A stretch of DNA of 33,180 nt, taken from NCBI GenBank assembly GCA_035360795.1, contig DAOSBJ010000006.1:1-33180 (forward strand), given 5' to 3'. The translations under genes and the position numbers were made by a program. Within the stretch, counting starts at the first letter, position 1, and each line of letters starts with the position of its first letter. The stretch comes from DAOOKJ01 sp035360795. GTDB taxonomy: Bacteria > Patescibacteriota > Minisyncoccia > UBA6257. The notes under the pieces were generated by a model that ran no database searches, was not told the origin of the DNA, and worked only from the letters and a program-made list of their open reading frames with translations. Below are positions 1 to 6,754 of this stretch, one piece after another.

Positions 1-1457
1 TCTCTAAATAACTTTTCTAAAATTTTTGGGTCAGCGGCTCCTTTTAATTTTGCCATTGCCTGACCAACTAAAAATTGAATTGCTGTTTCTTTCCCATTTT
101 TGTAGTCCTCAACTGCTTTAGAATTATTTTTAATAATTTCTTCTATAATTGAATTTATTAAGTTTGCATCAGAGATTGTTTCTAAATTTCGCTCTTTAAT
201 TATTTTTTCCGGGTCTTGACCGGTTTTAATTATCTCTAAAAGAATATCTTTCGCTACCCGCGAAGAAATCTTGCCCTGAACTATATTTGTAATAATTTTT
301 GAAAAATTTAAAGGCGTGATTTTAATTTCCTCGTAAGTTAATTTTTCTTTTTCTTTTATTCCCAAAATATCAGTCAAAAGATAATTTTTCGCCAAATTTG
401 CGGCTTTTTTAATATCTAAATTCTCATCCTTTAAAATTTTGATTGTTTCTTCTAAAATTTCTAAAGCTTGTAAATCTTTTAAGAGAATATTGGCCTCTTT
501 TGAATTTAAATCATATTCTTTCATAATTCTTTCTTTTTTAAGCCAGGGAAGTTCTTTAAATTCTTTTTTTAGTTCCTCAAAATCAAAAAGTTCGTAAACT
601 TTTAAAGGCGGTAAATCTGGCTCGGGAAAATAACGATAATCCTGAGCCTCTTCTTTTATTCTTTGAGAATAAGTGATTTCTTTTATTGGATCCCAGCCGC
701 GAGTTTCTTGAATAACTTTTTCTCCTTTGCCCAGTAATTCGGTTTGCCTTTTAATTTCGTAATCAATTGCTTTTTCCACTGCTTTAAATGAATTCAAATT
801 TTTGATCTCCACTTTCGTCCCCAACTCTTTCTGGCCAACTGGTTTTAAACTAATATTAACTTCGCATCTCATTTGGCCTTTTTCCATTTCCGCCTCAGAA
901 ATATTTAAATCTTTTAGTAAAATCTGTAGCCCCTGGCAAAATAATCTGGCTTCAACTCCATTGTGAATAACTGGTTCAGTCACTAATTCCATCAAAGGCA
1001 CGCCCCCTCGATTAAAATCTATAAGTGTTGATTTGCCATCCGGAGGATGAACTAATCTTGCGGTATCTTCTTCTAAATGGACTCTGGTAATTTCTATTTC
1101 TTTCTGACTCTCGTTTTCCTCATCGCTTAAAAACAATTTTAATTTTCCACCCAAACAAAGTGGATTGTCGTATTGAGAAATTTGATACCCTTTTGGCAAA
1201 TCAGGATAAAAATAATTTTTTCTATCAAATTTAGAGTAAGACAGAATTTCAGAATTTAAAGCTAAACCTACTTTTAACACCTTTTTTACGGCTTCAACAT
1301 TGATTACCGGCAGAGTGCCGGGATGACCTAAACAAATTGGACAGATATTTTTATTTGGTTGTTTCTCATCTGGTTCATTCAAACAAGAACAAAACATTTT
1401 AGTTCTGGTCAAAAGTTCAGCGTGAATTTCTAAACCAATTGTTGCTTCGTATGACAT
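1..1457 (-). CDS. gatB: Aspartyl/glutamyl-tRNA(Asn/Gln) amidotransferase subunit B, 3' end cut by window edge
   Basis: GatB is the kinase subunit of GatCAB, which converts Glu-tRNA(Gln) or Asp-tRNA(Asn) to the amidated form in the cytoplasm. I translated this strand directly: it begins MSYEATIGLEIHAELLTRTK, the canonical GatB opening with the GLEIH motif. A zinc-binding set of cysteines (CSC...CPICLGHPG) follows, then FDRKNYFYPDLPKGYQISQ and the VHLEEDTAR/LIDFNRGGVPLMELVTEP blocks. The tail (GQAMAKLKGAADPKILEKLF) matches the GatB/YqeY C-terminal domain, so about 485 codons are visible and only a few residues are missing. It is transcribed away from tmk; gatA and gatC are not in the window. 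The ATG at 1455-1457 is the only start compatible with the family N-terminus. Confidence 0.96.
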   Translation of the reverse strand, partial: MSYEATIGLEIHAELLTRTKMFCSCLNEPDEKQPNKNICPICLGHPGTLPVINVEAVKKVLKVGLALNSEILSYSKFDRKNYFYPDLPKGYQISQYDNPLCLGGKLKLFLSDEENESQKEIEITRVHLEEDTARLVHPPDGKSTLIDFNRGGVPLMELVTEPVIHNGVEARLFCQGLQILLKDLNISEAEMEKGQMRCEVNISLKPVGQKELGTKVEIKNLNSFKAVEKAIDYEIKRQTELLGKGEKVIQETRGWDPIKEITYSQRIKEEAQDYRYFPEPDLPPLKVYELFDFEELKKEFKELPWLKKERIMKEYDLNSKEANILLKDLQALEILEETIKILKDENLDIKKAANLAKNYLLTDILGIKEKEKLTYEEIKITPLNFSKIITNIVQGKISSRVAKDILLEIIKTGQDPEKIIKERNLETISDANLINSIIEEIIKNNSKAVEDYKNGKETAIQFLVGQAMAKLKGAADPKILEKLFR

Positions 1458-1483
1458 ATTAAAATTTAGATAGGATCTCCACA

Positions 1484-1512
1484 TTTTATTATACTCGAAA
1501 TTGTGATAAAAT
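1484..1512. promoter_or_regulatory. Divergent promoter region between gatB and tmk
   Basis: On the minus strand a perfect TATAAT (plus-strand ATTATA, 1488-1493) lies about 30 nt upstream of the gatB start and would give a leader of roughly 24 nt. Its -35 (TTCAAT at 17 bp) is weak. On the plus strand TAAAAT at 1507-1512 could be the tmk -10, but its -35 is poor. The two elements face opposite ways within 77 bp, so the promoters probably overlap. Confidence 0.5.
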
Positions 1513-1534
1513 TGAAGACAACTAATCAAAAAAT

Positions 1535-2170
1535 ATGCAGAAAGGATGTTTTATTGTGCTTGAAGGGGTGGAAGGAACTGGCAAAGGAACTCTTTCTTTA
1601 TATCTTCAGCAAGAATTAGAGGCGAGAAATTTTAAAGTTTTTGCTACCAGAGAGCCGGGAGGTAAAAATTGCGTAGTCGCAGAGAAAATAAGAGAAATTA
1701 TTCTCGATAAAAACAGTAATGTTTTGCCTTTAACAGAGGCCTATCTTTTTGCCGCTTCCCGGGCTCAACATTTAAGAGAAATAATTATTCCCCACCTTAA
1801 TAAGGGGGAAATTGTAATTTCTGAGCGATATGTTTATGCTTCTTATGCTTATCAGGGCGAAGGAAGAGGATTAGGAATAGAAAATATTAAGAAATTAAAC
1901 ACTCTCGCGATTGATAACATCATCCCAGATTTGGTCATTTATTTAGACCTTGACCCAAAAATAGGATTAGAAAGAAAATTTAAGGCTCGCCAAGATTTGG
2001 ACAGAATGGACCGAGAAACAATTGATTTCTATAATAAAGTAAGAAACGCTTATCTAAAATTTGCCAAAGAAAATCCTTCTTTAATAAAAATGGTTGATGC
2101 GAGTAAACCTTTAGAAGAAGTAAAACAAAGAGTTTTAGATTTAATCTTAGAAAAAATTAACAAAAATTAA
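1535..2170 (+). CDS. tmk: Thymidylate kinase
   Basis: It phosphorylates dTMP to dTDP with ATP in the cytoplasm, the step after thymidylate synthase. The 211-residue length is normal for bacterial TMPK. Visible motifs are the P-loop EGVEGTGKGT (residues 10-19), the REPGG motif (39-43) that contacts substrate, the SERYVYASYAYQGEGRGL block (the family's DRYxxSxxAYQ region, here with Glu in place of Asp) and LDRMDRE in the lid. The start ATG follows gatB's divergent promoter region; no strong Shine-Dalgarno sequence is visible. The thyX start lies 1 nt after its stop codon, so the two genes are almost certainly one transcript making and then phosphorylating dTMP. Confidence 0.97.
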   Translation: MQKGCFIVLEGVEGTGKGTLSLYLQQELEARNFKVFATREPGGKNCVVAEKIREIILDKNSNVLPLTEAYLFAASRAQHLREIIIPHLNKGEIVISERYVYASYAYQGEGRGLGIENIKKLNTLAIDNIIPDLVIYLDLDPKIGLERKFKARQDLDRMDRETIDFYNKVRNAYLKFAKENPSLIKMVDASKPLEEVKQRVLDLILEKINKN

Positions 2171-2171
2171 T

Positions 2172-2855
2172 ATGGCGAAAATTAAAACCAAAATTAAAGT
2201 TATAAAACCTTATTATCTTTTTGAAGATAAAATCGAAGGAATAAAGTTATTAAAAAATATAGAAAAATATGGTCGCGTTTCTCATAAAAGTGAAAAAAAT
2301 ATAGGAAAAGATTCTTATAAAATATTTATAAAAAGACTTTTAGGCTGGGGACATGAAAGCGTGTTAGAGCATGAAAAAGTAACAGTGAGAATAGTTTGCG
2401 ACCGGGGAGTAACTCATGAATTAGTCAGACACCGAATTGCTGCTTATACTCAAGAATCAACAAGATATTGTAATTATTCAGGAGAAATTCAATTTATAAA
2501 ACCGCTCTTTTTCAAACCAAATTCAAAAGAATACAAAATCTGGCTAGAAACTTGTAAAACAGCGGCTAAAAACTACACCGAATTAATTCAAATGGGCGTG
2601 ACACCGGAAGCAGCGCGAAGTATTTTGCCGAACTCGCTAAAAACTGAGATTATCGTCACTTATAATTTGAGAGAATGGCGACATGTTTTTGAAATGCGCT
2701 GCCAAAAAGCTAGCCATCCTCAAATGCGCGAAATTATGATTCCTCTTTTAAAAGAATTCCAAAAGAAAATTCCTATTCTTTTTGACGATTTCCAAATTAT
2801 TGAAGACAAAACTCTTTCTTATCCTTATTACGCAGTAAAAAAGCAAGTTCAATAA
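2172..2855 (+). CDS. thyX: Flavin-dependent thymidylate synthase ThyX
   Basis: ThyX makes dTMP from dUMP using methylene-THF, FAD and NADPH, replacing ThyA. The signature RHR-x7-S is exact: RHRIAAYTQES at residues 86-96, followed by TRYCNY. GHESVLEHEKVTVRI upstream and ARSILPNSLKTEIIVTYNLREWRHVFEMR downstream are also typical ThyX blocks (nucleotide and FAD binding). At 227 residues it is full length. It starts 1 nt after the tmk stop codon, coupling synthesis to phosphorylation. A strong hairpin terminator follows at 2877-2910, so this is the last gene of the unit. Confidence 0.97.
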   Translation: MAKIKTKIKVIKPYYLFEDKIEGIKLLKNIEKYGRVSHKSEKNIGKDSYKIFIKRLLGWGHESVLEHEKVTVRIVCDRGVTHELVRHRIAAYTQESTRYCNYSGEIQFIKPLFFKPNSKEYKIWLETCKTAAKNYTELIQMGVTPEAARSILPNSLKTEIIVTYNLREWRHVFEMRCQKASHPQMREIMIPLLKEFQKKIPILFDDFQIIEDKTLSYPYYAVKKQVQ

Positions 2856-2876
2856 CCAAAAAAATAATTAAGAAAA

Positions 2877-2910
2877 AGAAAATACCGCAAAAGCGGTATT
2901 TTCTTTTTTT
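2877..2910. terminator. Bidirectional intrinsic terminator between thyX and rplK
   Basis: GAAAATACCGC, loop AAAA, GCGGTATTTTC, then a run of T. The stem is 11 bp and the plus-strand tract is CTTTTTTT. On the minus strand the stem is followed by TTTTTCTTAATTATTTTTT, so it can also end the secE-nusG-rplK transcript. The convergent gene arrangement fits this double use. Confidence 0.85.
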
Positions 2911-2912
2911 GT

Positions 2913-2924
2913 TGACGATCGTCA
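2913..2924. repeat. 12-bp perfect palindrome TGACGATCGTCA
   Basis: TGACGATCGTCA equals its own reverse complement and is relatively GC-rich in an AT-rich spacer. It lies between the thyX terminator and the rplK stop codon. It could be a protein-binding site, but no promoter is next to it, so a regulatory role is only a guess. Confidence 0.4.
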
Positions 2925-2974
2925 CAGAAAAAAGATTTTTAGCTAGACTTAGGTATTGTCGTATTGTTTAGTGG

Positions 2975-3400
2975 TTATTTTTCAATTTCTATTCCCATAC
3001 TTCTCGCTGTTCCCTCAACCATTTTTATTGCTTTATCCATATCAGTGGTATTTAAATCTGGCATTTTTCTTTTAGCAATTTCCTCAATTTGAGATTTGCT
3101 GACTTTCCCCACTTTATCTTTTAAAGGATTACCCGAACCTTTTTCTACACCGGCGGCTTTTTTTAATAAAGAAGATATTGGCGGCTGTTTAAAGGTTAAA
3201 TCAAAAGAACGATCCTGATAAATAGTAATTTCAACTGGAATTACATCGCCAGCTTGATCTTTAGTCTGTTCGTTAAAACGAGTGCAAAATTCAGAGATAT
3301 TAACTCCATGCTGACCCAAAGCAGGACCAACAGGCGGTGCTGGATTAGCCTCGCCAGCCTTTATTTGCAAACTAATTTTTGCTTTAACTATTTTTGCCAT
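2975..3400 (-). CDS. rplK: 50S ribosomal protein L11
   Basis: L11 forms the GTPase-associated centre of the large subunit with 23S rRNA. The 141 residues match the family length. The N-terminal proline-rich switch is clear (AGEANPAPPVGPALGQHGVNISEF, residues 17-40), as is the C-terminal RNA-binding domain (GSGNPLKDKVGKVSKSQIEEIA, then MVEGTARSMGIEI). It follows nusG by 52 nt in the classic secE-nusG-rplK order. The usual next gene, rplA (L1), is absent: the sequence runs into a terminator and the convergent thyX. Confidence 0.98.
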   Translation of the reverse strand: MAKIVKAKISLQIKAGEANPAPPVGPALGQHGVNISEFCTRFNEQTKDQAGDVIPVEITIYQDRSFDLTFKQPPISSLLKKAAGVEKGSGNPLKDKVGKVSKSQIEEIAKRKMPDLNTTDMDKAIKMVEGTARSMGIEIEK

Positions 3401-3452
3401 TATTTTTATATTTTTTTATTTTTTAATATTGGTTATATTTTTTAAATATTGT

Positions 3453-3998
3453 CTATATTTTTTTAACTTGTAAAAAATCCAAATCAACTGGAGTATCTCG
3501 ACCAAATAAAGGCACCATTACAATTACTCTACCTTTTTCATAATTTATTTCTTTTACTTTTCCTTCACTGTCTTTAAAAGGACCATCAGTAATTTTTACC
3601 AAATCTCCTTCTTGAAATTCTATTTTATAGCGAGGTTCGCTCTCTCCTAATTTATTTAAAATTTCTCTCATTTCTTCGTCTTGAACTGGCCGAGGAGTCG
3701 TACCAGCACCAACAAAACCAGTTACCATCGGCGTGTTCCTGACTACATACCAAGAATCGTCAGTAACAATCATATCAACAAAAACATAACCAGGATAAAT
3801 TTTTTCTTCGGTGACAGTTCTTTTTCCATGTTTAATTTTTATTTCTTTTCTTTTCGGCACTAAAACATTAAAAATTTTATCTTGCATTCCCAAACTTTCA
3901 ATCCGTTGCTTTAGACTTCTTAAAACCGCATCTTCATAACCTGAATAAGTATGAATTACATACCAATTTCTTCCTAAATTTATTTGCTGTTTTGGCAT
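3453..3998 (-). CDS. nusG: Transcription termination/antitermination protein NusG
   Basis: NusG binds the RNA polymerase clamp and links transcription with Rho or the ribosome. The N-terminal NGN domain shows WYVIHTYSGYEDAVLRSLKQRIESLG and YPGYVFVDMIVTDDSWYVVRNTPMVTGFVG; the C-terminal KOW domain shows FQEGDLVKITDGPFKDSEGKVKEINYEKGRVIVMVPLFGR. The 181-residue length is normal. It lies 58 nt downstream of secE and 52 nt upstream of rplK. Confidence 0.98.
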   Translation of the reverse strand: MPKQQINLGRNWYVIHTYSGYEDAVLRSLKQRIESLGMQDKIFNVLVPKRKEIKIKHGKRTVTEEKIYPGYVFVDMIVTDDSWYVVRNTPMVTGFVGAGTTPRPVQDEEMREILNKLGESEPRYKIEFQEGDLVKITDGPFKDSEGKVKEINYEKGRVIVMVPLFGRDTPVDLDFLQVKKI

Positions 3999-4056
3999 AG
4001 TAATTTAAATTCACTCGCCAAAATTTTGCTTTGTAAAATTTCAGCGGCTAAACTTT

Positions 4057-4242
4057 TTATCTTATAATTATTCTCATTACTTGCATCAAACCATAATCAA
4101 AAAAACCTAAAATTAAAGCCACTAAAAAAGCCAAGCCCAAAACTTCCAAAGTATATTTAGACACTTCTTTTTTGGTGGGCCAATTTACTTGCTTTAATTC
4201 TTTGTAAGAACTTTTAAAATATTGCTTTATCTTATTAAACAT
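4057..4242 (-). CDS. secE: Preprotein translocase subunit SecE
   Basis: SecE is the small clamp subunit of the SecYEG channel in the membrane. The 61-residue protein has the SecE signature ELKQVNWPTKKEVSKYT before a single transmembrane segment (about residues 33-58, LGLAFLVALILGFFDYGLMQVMRII). This is the single-span form usual outside proteobacteria. It is the first gene of secE-nusG-rplK, with a good promoter at 4282-4311. Its partner secG is 500 bp away on the other strand. Confidence 0.95.
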   Translation of the reverse strand: MFNKIKQYFKSSYKELKQVNWPTKKEVSKYTLEVLGLAFLVALILGFFDYGLMQVMRIIIR

Positions 4243-4260
4243 ATTATTTCTGTTTTAAAA

Positions 4261-4311
4261 TGCCCTTTCGGGCACCTTGTCATTTTAGCAAAAATGCATT
4301 TGATTTGTCAA
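4261..4311 (-). promoter_or_regulatory. secE-nusG-rplK promoter with a hairpin at the transcript start
   Basis: On the minus strand: -35 TTGACA (4306-4311), 18-bp spacer, extended -10 TGCTAAAAT (TAAAAT at 4282-4287). A start about 7 nt further would fall near 4275. The first transcribed bases then form a GTGCCCGAAAGGGCA hairpin (4261-4274; TGCCC stem, GAAA loop) followed by ATTTTAAAA. The secE ATG is about 33 nt from the start. The hairpin may protect the 5' end or act as a weak attenuator. Confidence 0.75.
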
Positions 4312-4326
4312 CCCCGCACTTCTCAT

Positions 4327-4355
4327 TTGACTTTTTTTAGTCTTTGATTTATACT
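4327..4355 (+). promoter_or_regulatory. Promoter of the DUF360-secG-SBP unit
   Basis: -35 TTGACT (4327-4332), exactly 17 bp, -10 TATACT (4350-4355). A start near 4362 leaves about 8 nt before the ATG at 4370, giving a nearly leaderless transcript. It is back to back with the secE promoter, whose -35 is only 15 bp away. Confidence 0.8.
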
Positions 4356-4369
4356 GTTAAAAGGCTATA

Positions 4370-4723
4370 ATGATTAAGAGATTCTTTTGGAGTTTTTGCG
4401 CTAATGCTTTGGCTCTTTATCTCTGCCAAAAACTTTTTCAATATCTTCTAGACGATTTTTATTTTACTGGCACTATAAAGCAATTTTTAATTCTAACTTT
4501 ATCTTTAACTCTTTTAAATCTTTTACTAAAACCAATCCTAAAATTCTTTTTCGCTCCTTTGATCTTTTTGACTTTAGGCATTTTTTCTTTAATCATTAAC
4601 TTAATTATTCTAAAAGTCGCTACTTACTTTGTTCCCCAACTTGTAATTAATTCACCGCTTACCTGGCTTGGGGCTTCAATTGTAATTAGTTTTTTTAATT
4701 CCTGGCTTGGTTCGATAAAATAA
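4370..4723 (+). CDS. DUF360 / phage-holin-4 family small membrane protein (YvlD-like)
   Basis: A 117-residue protein that is almost entirely hydrophobic, with four predicted membrane segments at about residues 7-27, 38-55, 58-84 and 93-114. The block LTLLNLLLKPILKFFFAPLIFLTLGIFSLIINLIILKVA matches the YvlD/DUF360 pattern (N-x2-L-x-P-I-L-x-L ... P-L-x-x-L-T-L-G-x-F-x-L-x-I-N). Despite the 'phage holin' label on this family, members are widespread chromosomal membrane proteins of unknown function, and nothing here suggests a phage. It is first in a unit with secG, 18 nt upstream of it, so a link to membrane or envelope assembly is possible but unproven. Confidence 0.8.
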   Translation: MIKRFFWSFCANALALYLCQKLFQYLLDDFYFTGTIKQFLILTLSLTLLNLLLKPILKFFFAPLIFLTLGIFSLIINLIILKVATYFVPQLVINSPLTWLGASIVISFFNSWLGSIK

Positions 4724-4741
4724 ATTAATCTTGTTTTTAAA

Positions 4742-4960
4742 ATGACAACTGACTTAATAGGTATTCTCCAGATTATTACTGGAATTATAATCATTATTTT
4801 AGTTATTTTACAACAACGGGGAGTAGGATTAGGAACAATCGGCGGTCTTAATACTTTTTTTTATGGTAGTCGCCGGGGGTTAGAAAAAACTATTTTTATT
4901 TTAACTATTGTTTTAATAAGTTTTTTTATTTTTCTCTCAGTTCTCTCTTTTATTATTTAG
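4742..4960 (+). CDS. secG: Preprotein translocase subunit SecG
   Basis: The 72-residue protein has the SecG layout: an N-terminal membrane helix (IGILQIITGIIIIILVILQ), a cytoplasmic loop with the conserved QQRGVGLGTIGG...FYGSRRGLEK pattern, and a second helix (TIFILTIVLISFFIFLSVLSFI). It completes the SecYEG channel with SecE, encoded nearby on the opposite strand. Its stop codon is followed at once by TTGATG, where the next gene begins. Confidence 0.93.
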   Translation: MTTDLIGILQIITGIIIIILVILQQRGVGLGTIGGLNTFFYGSRRGLEKTIFILTIVLISFFIFLSVLSFII

Positions 4961-4963
4961 TTG

Positions 4964-6613
4964 ATGATTAGATTGCCTTCTTTTTTTAAAAAAGCCTGGC
5001 TTCGTTTTTCTCTTTTCGAGAAAATTCTTTGCATTTTCTTTATTGCCGGAATAATTATTGGTTTGGTTTTTCTTTTAAATACCCTTGTTTTAAAATATAC
5101 AGAAGAAATTCCAAAAAGCGGCGGCACTTTAAAATTGGGATTAATCTGCCGGCCATCACTGGTAAATCCGATTTATGTTTCAACAAATGAATGTGACAGA
5201 GATTTAGTGGAGTTAATTTTTGATGGCCTTTTTGCTGTTGATGGCAACGGAGGTTTAGTTCCCCGCCTAGCAGACAAAGTAGAAATCTCTGACGACCTCA
5301 AAACTTATACAGTTTTTTTAAAAAACAATCTCTTTTGGCATGATGGGGTGCCTTTAACAAGCGAGGATGTGATTTTTACCATTGAAGCAATCCAAAATCC
5401 AAAAGTTAAAAGCCCATTAAGGCTTAATTGGGAAGGAGTGGTAGCCGAACCAATTTCAAATTCTGTCATTCGTTTCAATCTTAAAAATCCTTATGGCCCT
5501 TTTTTGAACAATCTAACCTTAAAAATTCTTCCTGAACATATTTTTAAAAATATTGAACCGGAAAACTTTGCCTTAGCAGAATATAATCTTAAACCCATTG
5601 GCAGCGGACCTTATTTATTTGAATCACTGGAAAAAGATAAAAGTGGAAAGATTTTAAGTTACTGGTTAGTAGTTAATAAAGATTATTATTTAAAACCAGC
5701 GATGATTAATAATCTGATTTTTAACTTTTACGATTCATATGAAAAGGCAAAAGAATCTTTTCTTAAACAAGAAATTGAAGGATTTTCTCCAGTCGCCTTA
5801 GAGGATTTTGATTTTTTCAAAAATAAAAAGGGAGTTAATCTAAAAAAAATGATTATTCCTGGCTACTATGCAGTTTTTTATAATTTGAAAAACCCTCTTT
5901 TTACGTTAGAAGTGCGCCAGGCCTTAGATTTGCTAGTTGACAGAAATGAATTAACAGCAGAAGTTTTAAAAAATCAAACTTTCCCCCTAAATAATATCTT
6001 TCTTCCTCCTTTTTACCTCTCAAAAGAAGAAAACCAATCATCTTTTTCTGTGGAAAAAGCTAAAGAAATTTTAAACAAATTAAACTATAACGAGGAAAAT
6101 CCCTTGAAATTTAAACTTTATATCCCTCAAAGTCCGGAAATGATAAATGTCTCAAATTTTTTGATTAACTCTTTTAAAAAAGCATCAGTTGAAATAGAAC
6201 CAGTAATTGTAGAAGCAGAAAAATTAGCCCAAGAAATAATTGACACTCGTTCTTATGAAGCCTTGCTTTTTGGAGAAATCATTGGTCAAGGGGCTGATAT
6301 TTATTCTTTTTGGCACTCTTCGCAAATAAACTCTCCGGGCTTAAATTTATCTCTTTATGAAAATAAAAATTTGGACCAATTAATAGAGGAAAATCGATTG
6401 ATAGTTGATGCCCAAAAAAAACAGGAAAACTTTAACAAAATAAAAGAAATATTTGAAAAAGACAAACCCGCGATTTTTCTCTACAATACTTATTATCTTT
6501 ATCTTCTGCCAGCAAAAATCAAAGGTTCTAATATCAATTTGGCTAACTTTCCTTCGGAAAGATTTACCGACATTTCAAATTGGTATATTTACACTCAAAG
6601 GAAATTTCGTTAA
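4964..6613 (+). CDS. Membrane-anchored family 5 extracellular solute-binding protein (peptide ABC type)
   Basis: A 549-residue SBP_bac_5 (OppA/DppA-like) protein. An N-terminal membrane anchor (about residues 17-45, KILCIFFIAGIIIGLVFLLNTLVL) has no lipobox cysteine, so it probably stays tethered rather than lipidated. Family motifs are SGGTLKLGLICRPSLVNPIYVSTN, LVELIFDGLF, LKNNLFWHDGVPLTSEDVIFTIEAI, KPIGSGPYLF and VRQALDLLVDRNEL. I chose ATG 4964 over the in-frame TTG three bases earlier. No permease or ATPase gene is near, so the partner transporter is elsewhere or missing. tRNA-Leu(CAG) begins 7 nt after the stop codon, suggesting co-transcription. Confidence 0.9.
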   Translation: MIRLPSFFKKAWLRFSLFEKILCIFFIAGIIIGLVFLLNTLVLKYTEEIPKSGGTLKLGLICRPSLVNPIYVSTNECDRDLVELIFDGLFAVDGNGGLVPRLADKVEISDDLKTYTVFLKNNLFWHDGVPLTSEDVIFTIEAIQNPKVKSPLRLNWEGVVAEPISNSVIRFNLKNPYGPFLNNLTLKILPEHIFKNIEPENFALAEYNLKPIGSGPYLFESLEKDKSGKILSYWLVVNKDYYLKPAMINNLIFNFYDSYEKAKESFLKQEIEGFSPVALEDFDFFKNKKGVNLKKMIIPGYYAVFYNLKNPLFTLEVRQALDLLVDRNELTAEVLKNQTFPLNNIFLPPFYLSKEENQSSFSVEKAKEILNKLNYNEENPLKFKLYIPQSPEMINVSNFLINSFKKASVEIEPVIVEAEKLAQEIIDTRSYEALLFGEIIGQGADIYSFWHSSQINSPGLNLSLYENKNLDQLIEENRLIVDAQKKQENFNKIKEIFEKDKPAIFLYNTYYLYLLPAKIKGSNINLANFPSERFTDISNWYIYTQRKFR

Positions 6614-6620
6614 TAAAGAA

Positions 6621-6705
6621 GGGCAGGTGGCGGAATTGGCAGACGCGTAGGCTTCAGGAGCCTATAACCGTTTTGGTTGTGAGGGTTCAAATCCCTCCCT
6701 GCCCA
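6621..6705 (+). tRNA. tRNA-Leu (anticodon CAG)
   Basis: Acceptor GGGCAGG pairs with CCTGCCC, discriminator A. The anticodon stem TAGGC/GCCTA closes the loop TTCAGGA, giving CAG (reads CUG). A long class II variable arm (AACCGTTTTGGTTG) and T-arm GAGGG-TTCAAAT-CCCTC are present. CCA is not encoded. It lies 7 nt after the solute-binding protein gene. Unlike three other tRNAs here, no inverted-repeat element follows it. Confidence 0.96.
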
Positions 6706-6718
6706 CTGGTTAACTAAC

Positions 6719-6753
6719 AACTTATAACTTACAACAAATAACTTATAACTTAC
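6719..6753 (+). repeat. Two 14-bp direct repeats AACTTATAACTTAC
   Basis: AACTTATAACTTAC occurs at 6719-6732 and 6740-6753, separated by ACAAATA-like spacer, between tRNA-Leu(CAG) and the RNase J start. Such short AT-rich tandem copies may be slippage products. No function can be assigned. Confidence 0.6.
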
Positions 6754-6754
6754 T

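Noticed and set aside
4370..4723. Prophage indicated by a holin-family protein
   Set aside because: The DUF360 'holin' label covers common chromosomal membrane proteins, and no other phage gene is present.
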